From: Acetofilamentum sp.
Lineage (GTDB): Bacteria; Bacteroidota; Bacteroidia; Bacteroidales; DTU049
Assembly: GCA_020720525.1 (NCBI GenBank)
Contig: DYON01000066.1
Span: 1-11,540, forward strand
Length of the DNA stretch: 11,540 nucleotides
Direction of reading: 5' to 3'
The first letter of the stretch is position 1. Each line of letters opens with the position of its first letter. This document shows positions 6,445 through 11,540 of the stretch, piece by piece. A program made the translations under genes and the position numbers. The notes beneath the pieces were generated by a model, which made no database searches, had not been told where the DNA came from, and was given only the letters and a program-made list of their open reading frames with translations.

Positions 6445-7348
6445 ACTTCCCATGCTTGAAAAGAAATTCTTTCTCGCTTTTTGTGAGCGAGTCGTAGCCA
6501 CCTTTCGATATTTTATCAAGAATAAAATCGATACTTTTCTGTTCGTTTGCGCGTCTCACGCGGTATTGGTCGTCGGTTTCGGGTTTGAAACCGGTATTGG
6601 GTTTGCTTTTCATACTGGGTTTTCGTTTGCGAATTCGCATTGGGTTGAGCTTGAAACGAAACTTACGTCGAAGCAAAAAACCATAAGTGAGCCCAAAAAG
6701 AGCTCCTCCAAGGTGAGCAATATGTCCGCCAGGGTTTTGTGTTGAAATGCTAAGCAAATCTATTAACACAAATGCGAGAGCCATAAATTTGAGCTGAATA
6801 TTTCCAAATAAAAATAAGCGAATGGAATAATCGGGAGCGTATGCCACCGAAGCAAATAGAACAGCCATTACAGCTGCGCTTGCGCCAATGGCAAAGCTGA
6901 TGGGCAACACTGGTGCAAATACAGGAAAAATATTGTAAGCGGCAACAAAAACCAAAGCACCTGCGAGACCTCCAGCCAGATAAGTAATCCACAAATTGCG
7001 GTTTCGCAGCAGCGATTTGAAAATGAGACCACTGAAATAGAGCATCAGCATATTGAAAAAGAAATGAAAAAATCCCTGATGCACAAACATGCTTGTGATT
7101 GGAGTCCATGGACGAGCGGTTAGTTGCTCCAAATTGGCAGGCAATGCCGAAAAGTAAACAATGGCTGGCAAACCACCGGGCCAAATGTCGGGGAGTTGAT
7201 AGAGAAACACATACAAATCGTTGATCCCCACAAGTAGTAGAAACGATGCATTTATTAAGATAAGCCTCGACAACGAATCGTTGGCAAACAGAAACCGAAA
7301 AAAACGGTTGAGAAAACCACCTTGAGTTGGTGCTTGTTGGTAGAACAT
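6443..7348 (-). CDS. Rhomboid-family intramembrane serine protease with C-terminal extension
   Basis: A 301-residue polytopic membrane protein with six or so hydrophobic segments between about 28 and 226. Rhomboid hallmarks are HxxxN in TM2 (His95, Asn99), the serine motif GASAAV with Ser157, and GGHIAHLGGALFG with the catalytic His212. The usual GASG (often GxSG) is GASA here; the Ser-His dyad is intact, so activity is plausible but not certain. After the last membrane segment a very basic linker (227-250) leads to a C-terminal segment ending in DQYRVRRANEQK and ILDKISKGGYDSLTKSEKEFL. This matches the short domain of unknown function found at the end of many Bacteroidota rhomboids (I recall DUF6576). 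It is last in the operon, 4 nt after the preceding rhomboid. Substrates are unknown. Confidence 0.9.
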   Translation of the reverse strand: MFYQQAPTQGGFLNRFFRFLFANDSLSRLILINASFLLLVGINDLYVFLYQLPDIWPGGLPAIVYFSALPANLEQLTARPWTPITSMFVHQGFFHFFFNMLMLYFSGLIFKSLLRNRNLWITYLAGGLAGALVFVAAYNIFPVFAPVLPISFAIGASAAVMAVLFASVAYAPDYSIRLFLFGNIQLKFMALAFVLIDLLSISTQNPGGHIAHLGGALFGLTYGFLLRRKFRFKLNPMRIRKRKPSMKSKPNTGFKPETDDQYRVRRANEQKSIDFILDKISKGGYDSLTKSEKEFLFKHGK

Positions 7349-7352
7349 AGCT

Positions 7353-8099
7353 TTATCGTTTCAGTTTATGCCGGTGTTTCCAATACATCAACATCATAAA
7401 ACCGAATATCATTCCACCGAGGTGAGCAAAATGCGCAACATTGTCGCCTGAGCTGTTGGAAAAACCTAGAAAAAGTTCCAGGGCACCATAAATAATGACA
7501 AACCATTTTGCTTTTACAGGAATTGCAAAATAAACATAGATGAGATTGTTTGGGAATAACATCCCAAATGCAAGTAATATTCCAAAAACTGCTCCTGATG
7601 CTCCAATCATGTTCCCATTGATCAAACCATTCAAAGCTCCCATTGCAGAATCGGAATAATTCAAATTTCTCTCAAGCAGACCAAGTCCCTGACTATAAAC
7701 AAGCTGTATTTGATCTGGAGTGAGCACAGCTTCGATTGACCTTATTCGGAGGTGATAAATAAACATTTGGAAAACCGCAGCACCAATACCTGTTACCATA
7801 TAATAAATGAGAAATCGTTTGCTACCGAACGCATTTTCGAGTAAATATCCAAACATCCACAACGCAAACATATTGAATAAAATATGCGTGAAATTGGCAT
7901 GCATAAACATGTACGAAACAAACTGATAAGGGCGGAAAACGTCTGATCCAATCCAATGAAGGCCCAATAGGCTTTCAAGGTCAATGCCCTGATGTTTTAA
8001 GACAAAAGTTGCCAAAAACATCATTACATTAATAATGAGCAAATTTTTCACAACCGGAGGCAAAAAAGAAAATCCGCTAGGGCGGTAAGAATTGTTCAT
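7353..8099 (-). CDS. Rhomboid-family intramembrane serine protease
   Basis: A 248-residue polytopic membrane protein. TM2 carries His72 and Asn76 (THILFNMFALWMFG), the serine motif is IGASGAVFG with Ser168, and the last helix has AHFAHLGGMIFG with His226, so the Ser-His dyad and oxyanion residues are complete. Hydrophobic segments cover most of 16-238. The loop at about 118-160 between the third and fourth segments is longer than in minimal rhomboids. It starts 13 nt after mutL and ends 4 nt before the second rhomboid, so both belong to the mutL operon. Compared with its neighbour it lacks the C-terminal soluble extension. Physiological substrate unknown. Confidence 0.93.
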   Translation of the reverse strand: MNNSYRPSGFSFLPPVVKNLLIINVMMFLATFVLKHQGIDLESLLGLHWIGSDVFRPYQFVSYMFMHANFTHILFNMFALWMFGYLLENAFGSKRFLIYYMVTGIGAAVFQMFIYHLRIRSIEAVLTPDQIQLVYSQGLGLLERNLNYSDSAMGALNGLINGNMIGASGAVFGILLAFGMLFPNNLIYVYFAIPVKAKWFVIIYGALELFLGFSNSSGDNVAHFAHLGGMIFGFMMLMYWKHRHKLKR

Positions 8100-8112
8100 A
8101 GCATTTAAAATA

Positions 8113-9921
8113 TTACACCAGCATTTTTGTTAGTTCTTCGGCGCTGATGATTCGGTAAACAGGTCGTCCGTCGGGCGACATTTCGGAATTGGCAGAGGCA
8201 AAAAGCCTTGCAATCATCATTTGCATCATTTCGCGACTCATAAACTGACCGGGCTTCACCGACAATTTTCTTGCCATTGACAATATGACAGTATGCCTGA
8301 AATCGCCTCCACGGATTGTGCCCGACGATTTAAAATCTTCGAGAACCGATTCCATCAGCTGAGCAACGGTGATGCCTTTCAAATCGATGTTTTCGGGAAC
8401 AGCACTCACACTGAACATATCACGTCCGAGTTGCGAAATCACAAAGCCGCTTTGATTGAGTTCGTCCGAAATTTCGGCCATCAGCTGGCTATCGGATTGA
8501 TTGAGCGAAATGTTTTCGGGAAACATTAGTACGCGCGAATTGTGAGAATCCGATTCATAAGTTCCCAACAAATCGTCGTACAATATGCGCTGATGCGCAG
8601 CCGACTGATCGACCAGCAGTAAACCCGATTTCACATTGCTAACAATATATCGTCTGCCAATTTGCAAATATGTATCGTCGGTACGCGTTTGGTCGGAGCT
8701 TGGATATTCGCTTGGAAAATTGGCCTGCACTTGCGTTGTTGCCGACGATTCCAATTGTCCTTCCCAACGAAGCCTCGATCGCTCGGTGCTTGTATAATCG
8801 ATGGGTTGAACCGAGTTTTTGAAAGGATTGTAATCGGGATTTATTTTTATTTGAGGAATCTTTACTTCGCGAGTTGGGTCGAGCGTTAAGTCGAAATTTT
8901 GCTCTACCTCGAAATCGATGGCTGGCATTGCATTGTGGCTGCCAAGCGCCCTGCGCACTGTACTTGCAATAACCGATGCAATGAGGCGTTCGTCGCGAAA
9001 CTTAATCTCAGTTTTGGTTGGATGAATATTGATGTCTATTTGAGCAGGATCGATAGAGAGAAAAATAAAATGACCTGGGAAACTATCGTCGGAAATCAAT
9101 CCAGAATAAGCATTTCGAATAGCAGAATTGATATACGGGCTTCGGATAAAGCGATTGTTGACAAAAATAAATTGTTCGCCACGCGTCTTTTTTGCATATT
9201 CGGGCTTGATGATGAGACCGGTAACCGATACGTCTTGTGTTTTCTGCTCAAGGGCAATTAATTTTTGCTGGTAGCTCTTTCCAAAAACGCCAACGATGCG
9301 TTGGAGCAAATTGGAAGGTTCGAGCGACATGAGTGGCTTTCCATTTTCAAAAAACCGAAACCGAATTTGATAGTTGGGCAAAACCAGATGGTGAAATTCG
9401 TCCCAAATATGGCGTGTTTCGACCGAATCGCTTTTTAGAAACTGACGGCGAGCCGGAATATTATAAAAAAGATCTTTAACAAGCAGATTCGTTCCCTGCG
9501 CAGTAGCACACATTTCTTGCGAAATGAATTTCGACCCCTCAATCACAATAGCAATACCAGCTTCGCTGTCGGCGGTGCGAGTTTTTAATTCGACCCGAGC
9601 AACCGAAGCAATCGAGGCAAGAGCTTCGCCACGAAACCCGAACGATTGAATTGCAAAAAGGTCTTCGGCTCGATTAATTTTGGATGTTGCATGCCGTTCG
9701 AAAGCCATGCGAGCATCGGCCACGCTCATACCTTTGCCGTTGTCGATAACCTGTATAAGAGTTTTGCCAGCATCTTTCAGTGCCAATTCGATAGTAGTAG
9801 CACCTGCATCAACTGCATTTTCGAGAAGTTCTTTCACCACCGAAGCTGGTCGCTGCACAACTTCTCCTGCCGCAATTTGGTTGGCTACCGACTCGGGCAG
9901 CAGTTTGATAATATCAGCCAT
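8113..9921 (-). CDS. mutL: DNA mismatch repair protein MutL
   Basis: ATP-dependent coordinator between MutS and downstream repair steps. The N-terminal GHKL ATPase is canonical over 602 residues: KELLENAVDAGA (30-41, catalytic Glu31, Asn35), DNGKGM (60-65), SFGFRGEAL (93-101), and GT..VKDLFYNIPARRQFL (143-162). The transducer domain has FVNNRFIR (253-260) and NIHPTKTEIKF (298-308). The C-terminal dimerisation domain starts near 415 after a linker. Where endonuclease-type MutL has DQHAxxExxxxE, this protein has DQSAAHQRILYD (438-449), with Gln444 and Asp449 at the two Glu positions, and SPDGRP (582-587) stands where CPHGRP is expected. The C-terminal half has no cysteine, so a zinc-dependent nicking site is unlikely. 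It is the second gene of the operon, 10 nt after the small membrane protein and 13 nt before a rhomboid. Confidence 0.97.
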   Translation of the reverse strand: MADIIKLLPESVANQIAAGEVVQRPASVVKELLENAVDAGATTIELALKDAGKTLIQVIDNGKGMSVADARMAFERHATSKINRAEDLFAIQSFGFRGEALASIASVARVELKTRTADSEAGIAIVIEGSKFISQEMCATAQGTNLLVKDLFYNIPARRQFLKSDSVETRHIWDEFHHLVLPNYQIRFRFFENGKPLMSLEPSNLLQRIVGVFGKSYQQKLIALEQKTQDVSVTGLIIKPEYAKKTRGEQFIFVNNRFIRSPYINSAIRNAYSGLISDDSFPGHFIFLSIDPAQIDINIHPTKTEIKFRDERLIASVIASTVRRALGSHNAMPAIDFEVEQNFDLTLDPTREVKIPQIKINPDYNPFKNSVQPIDYTSTERSRLRWEGQLESSATTQVQANFPSEYPSSDQTRTDDTYLQIGRRYIVSNVKSGLLLVDQSAAHQRILYDDLLGTYESDSHNSRVLMFPENISLNQSDSQLMAEISDELNQSGFVISQLGRDMFSVSAVPENIDLKGITVAQLMESVLEDFKSSGTIRGGDFRHTVILSMARKLSVKPGQFMSREMMQMMIARLFASANSEMSPDGRPVYRIISAEELTKMLV

Positions 9922-9931
9922 ACATTCGAAA

Positions 9932-10168
9932 TCAGGAAAAGAAAATCAAATATAAAAGTACCAGAACTATGACCAAATAAAATACAATGTTGCTGGACTT
10001 ACGACGTGTGAATCGAGCCGTTTCCTTTTGCCAATATCCATTAGAAACTTTTGTTTCAGACTTCTTTGGTGTTTTTTTGTATAATAATTCCTCGTCGTCG
10101 GGCACATAATAGAGCGGCTTGTAGCCATACTGCCTCGGCTTAGGGATATGAAACATCTTTAATTTCAT
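9932..10168 (-). CDS. Small conserved membrane protein of unknown function
   Basis: About 78 residues (74 if the next Met, ATG at 10156, is used). The N-terminus reads FHIPKPRQYGYKPLYYVPDDEE, followed by a charged Lys/Arg-rich middle and a C-terminal transmembrane helix (IVFYLVIVLVLLYLIFFS), predicting a tail-anchored or single-pass protein. The IPKPRxxxYKPxYY motif is one I recognise from short Bacteroidota proteins next to mutL. These are often labelled 'riboflavin synthase subunit beta', a name nothing in this sequence supports. A longer reading from TTG at 10189 would overlap the -7 promoter box, so ATG starts are preferred. First gene of the mutL-rhomboid operon. Function unknown. Confidence 0.8.
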   Translation of the reverse strand: MKLKMFHIPKPRQYGYKPLYYVPDDEELLYKKTPKKSETKVSNGYWQKETARFTRRKSSNIVFYLVIVLVLLYLIFFS

Positions 10169-10186
10169 ACACGATTCAGTTTGATA

Positions 10187-10194
10187 CAAAGGTA
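10187..10194 (-). promoter_or_regulatory. -7 element of the small protein-mutL-rhomboid operon
   Basis: On the minus strand TACCTTTG runs from 10194 to 10187, matching TAnnTTTG and identical to the clpC -7 box. The predicted start of transcription is near 10180, 12-25 nt before the candidate ATGs. No TTG lies at the ideal distance upstream, so the -33 contact is weak. Confidence 0.5.
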
Positions 10195-10222
10195 CAAAAT
10201 TTCAACAACTGTAAAAAATGAT

Positions 10223-10247
10223 ATTTTGACATATTGTGTGTCAAAAT
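10223..10247. promoter_or_regulatory. Operator-like inverted repeat in the divergent intergenic region
   Basis: Perfect 9-bp arms ATTTTGACA (10223-10231) and TGTCAAAAT (10239-10247) are separated by 7 bp. The repeat lies about 29 bp upstream of the -7 box of the leftward mutL operon, where it would cover the -33 region and upstream. A dimeric transcription factor site is the natural reading, but the factor is unknown. Confidence 0.45.
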
Positions 10248-10284
10248 GTCATTGTTATTGGGAGCTGGTATGTTGGTGCTTAAA

Positions 10285-10311
10285 TTATGTTGCTGATAAA
10301 CAGTAGCATAA
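10285..10311 (+). repeat. Hairpin upstream of the thioredoxin/glutaredoxin gene
   Basis: TTATGTTGCTG (10285-10295) and CAGTAGCATAA (10301-10311) form an 11-bp stem around a 5-nt loop (ATAAA). The two non-Watson-Crick positions would be G-U pairs in an RNA read on the plus strand. No T-run follows. No convincing TAnnTTTG promoter is seen for the downstream gene; TATTTTTA at 10335-10342 is the nearest match. Confidence 0.45.
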
Positions 10312-10368
10312 TATAACACATGTGATTTGTGGCATATTTTTAAACAGTCGCGTTATGCGAAAAAATGA

Positions 10369-10953
10369 ATGTGTATGAAAGAAGTTAAATCACTTTTTGA
10401 ATTAAAAAATGAATTGAAGGATGGTTCAAACACCTATTTGCTATTGGTGAAGCAAGGAAGTAGCCTAAGCGATTGTGCGATAGAGCAATATCGAAATCTT
10501 TCATTCGATGGGCGCGAAGAAAATTTATTGTTTGCCGATGTGTCGGTTGTTCGCGATATTCATCCCGAATATGGTGTAACTACTGTTCCAGCTTTTCTTA
10601 CATTTAAAGGTGAAAACATGACCAATACATACAAAGGTTGCAACAGCACTGGTTTTTTTCAGAACATAATTGAAGGCAATTTCATCAGTGCCAATCGGTT
10701 GCCTGCCGACTCATCGCAAAAAAGTGTAACAGTTTACACAACTCCATCGTGCAGTTGGTGCACGCGTCTAAAATCGTATTTGAATAAAAATGGCATTTCT
10801 TATTCGGAAGTGAATGTTGCATCCGATGCAAATGCTGCTGCCGATTTGGTTCGCCGAACAGGTCAGCAAGGTGTTCCTCAGACCGATATTGGGGGTGAAT
10901 GGATTGTTGGTTTCGACCAAAAAAGAATTGATCAATTGTTGAACATTAAATAA
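10369..10953 (+). CDS. Two-domain thioredoxin-fold protein with C-terminal glutaredoxin
   Basis: A 194-residue cytoplasmic-looking protein with no signal peptide. Residues 1-105 look like a thioredoxin fold: LLLVK strand, a position equivalent to CxxC where only SLSDC (32-36) with one Cys36 remains, a LLFADVSV strand, and YGVTTVPAFLTFK (68-80) with the cis-Pro at 74. Residues 119-194 are a glutaredoxin/NrdH-like domain: VTVYTTPSCSWCTRLKSYL with the redox pair Cys128/Cys131, GVPQTDIGG (168-176) with its cis-Pro, and GFDQKRIDQLL. The second domain should be redox-active; the first may be a monothiol or binding module. ATG at 10375 is an equally possible start. The GroES-like gene begins 9 nt downstream, suggesting cotranscription. 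Substrate unknown. Confidence 0.85.
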   Translation: MCMKEVKSLFELKNELKDGSNTYLLLVKQGSSLSDCAIEQYRNLSFDGREENLLFADVSVVRDIHPEYGVTTVPAFLTFKGENMTNTYKGCNSTGFFQNIIEGNFISANRLPADSSQKSVTVYTTPSCSWCTRLKSYLNKNGISYSEVNVASDANAAADLVRRTGQQGVPQTDIGGEWIVGFDQKRIDQLLNIK

Positions 10954-10962
10954 AACGGAAAG

Positions 10963-11247
10963 ATGAAAGAATTACAACCTATCAATCAGCAGGTGGTACT
11001 CGATATTACAACCTCTGGCGAGCAGAAAACAAGCAGTGGAATTATTATTCCCGATACAGCTAAAGAAAAGCCAATGACAGCACCGGTTGTGGCAATGAGT
11101 AATATCGAAAATGCAGAAATTGCAATTGGCGACATTGTGGTTTTTAAAAAATACAGTGGAACCGAAATAGAGTTCGAAGGCAAGAAATACCTTGTTATTC
11201 CGTATGCCGATTTGCTTGCCAAAATTGTGGAAACAGAAAGTATTTAA
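10963..11247 (+). CDS. GroES-like co-chaperonin
   Basis: A 94-residue Cpn10-family protein. It has the mobile loop with its GroEL-contact tripeptide (KTSSGIIIPDTAKEKP, about 22-37) and the C-terminal strand FKKYSGTEIEFEGKKYLVIPYADLLAKI (61-88). The start MKELQPINQQVVL corresponds to the usual MKIRPLHDRVVV but lacks the DRV part, and the VGPG turn is replaced by MSNIEN. These changes and the absence of groEL downstream suggest a divergent paralogue and not the main groES, but whether another groES exists in the genome cannot be seen here. A GGAAAG stretch directly precedes the ATG. It is likely cotranscribed with the redox protein and ends at the terminator at 11316-11354. Confidence 0.88.
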   Translation: MKELQPINQQVVLDITTSGEQKTSSGIIIPDTAKEKPMTAPVVAMSNIENAEIAIGDIVVFKKYSGTEIEFEGKKYLVIPYADLLAKIVETESI

Positions 11248-11315
11248 TCGTAATTAAAGTTGATATAAGTTTTCTGTCTGCCAACATTAGAGGGAGATTT
11301 GTACAATTGCTACTT

Positions 11316-11354
11316 ACTCACAGTTCAATTTCATATTGGGCTGTGAGTTTTTTT
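11316..11354 (+). terminator. Intrinsic terminator of the redox protein-GroES operon
   Basis: ACTCACAG (11316-11323) pairs perfectly with CTGTGAGT (11341-11348) across a 17-nt loop, followed by seven T (11348-11354). It sits about 70 bp after the GroES-like stop codon; the bases between show no gene. Confidence 0.85.
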
Positions 11355-11442
11355 GTTTTCAGGTTACAAAACTGGATTTTTTTGGTTGTAAATGTATGAC
11401 AACGCTTTTTATTATTTCACAAAATAAAACCCATTAACAGAC

Positions 11443-11520
11443 TGTCATTCTGAGTGTTTCGTGGCAAACAATGCGAAAAAGCCACGAAATGTATCGAAGA
11501 ATGACAAAAGGAAGAATGAC
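11443..11520. repeat. REP-like palindromic repeat
   Basis: TGTCATTCT (11443-11451) and AGAATGACA (11498-11506) form 9-bp perfect outer arms, and TTTCGTGGC (11457-11465) and GCCACGAAA (11481-11489) form 9-bp perfect inner arms around a 15-nt loop. AAGAATGAC recurs at 11512-11520, directly repeated from 11497-11505. The sequence resembles the dispersed GTCATTCTGAGCG...GAAGAATGAC palindromes that I recall from many bacterial genomes. It is probably one copy of a genome-wide intergenic repeat. The remaining bases 11355-11540 show no gene. Confidence 0.7.
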
Positions 11521-11540
11521 TATAAAATCAATGCCATGCT

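Noticed and set aside
10169..10189. TTG start for the small membrane protein.
   Set aside because: It would overlap the -7 box TACCTTTG and add residues outside the conserved IPKPRQ block; downstream ATGs fit better.
1..11540. CRISPR array, tRNA, rRNA, prophage, toxin-antitoxin or defence island.
   Set aside because: No regularly spaced repeats, no tRNA-like cloverleaf or rRNA signatures, and all large genes are recognisable housekeeping families.

Overview
The window looks like ordinary chromosomal DNA from a member of the Bacteroidota. Three things point there. Starts lack strong Shine-Dalgarno sequences. Several genes are preceded by the Bacteroidota-type promoter (a TTG/TTTG -33 element, 19-20 bp spacer, TAnnTTTG -7 element). 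The gene content also fits: ClpC, a membrane-anchored TPR protein next to ribH, and a small membrane protein, mutL and two rhomboids in a row. No CRISPR array, intact insertion sequence, prophage, rRNA or tRNA gene was seen.

Layout. Bases 1-378 hold no convincing gene but contain two nested inverted repeats and a consensus promoter for clpC. clpC (379-2943) is followed by a co-directional group: a TPR membrane protein (3096-3794), ribH (3797-4285) and fmt (4298-5254). Next come two nearly identical HU-family genes (5431-5703 and 5998-6270), each with its own promoter and intrinsic terminator. On the minus strand, 10168 down to 6443 is a compact four-gene operon: small membrane protein, mutL, rhomboid, rhomboid. 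A 200-bp divergent intergenic region with two inverted repeats separates it from a rightward pair: a two-domain thioredoxin/glutaredoxin-fold protein (10369-10953) and a divergent GroES-like protein (10963-11247). These end at a strong terminator (11316-11354), and a palindromic REP-like repeat lies at 11443-11520.

Functionally this is housekeeping: protein quality control (ClpC, rhomboid proteases, GroES-like), redox, flavin synthesis (RibH), translation initiation (Fmt), nucleoid structure (HU) and mismatch repair (MutL). I found no clear previously undescribed multi-gene system. The observations most worth a second look are non-coding: the nested hairpins upstream of clpC, the palindrome over the second HU promoter, the inverted repeats in the divergent intergenic region, and the terminal palindromic repeat. 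Two protein-level points stand out: MutL has lost the endonuclease and zinc-ligand motifs, and a thioredoxin/glutaredoxin fusion is paired with an orphan GroES-like protein.
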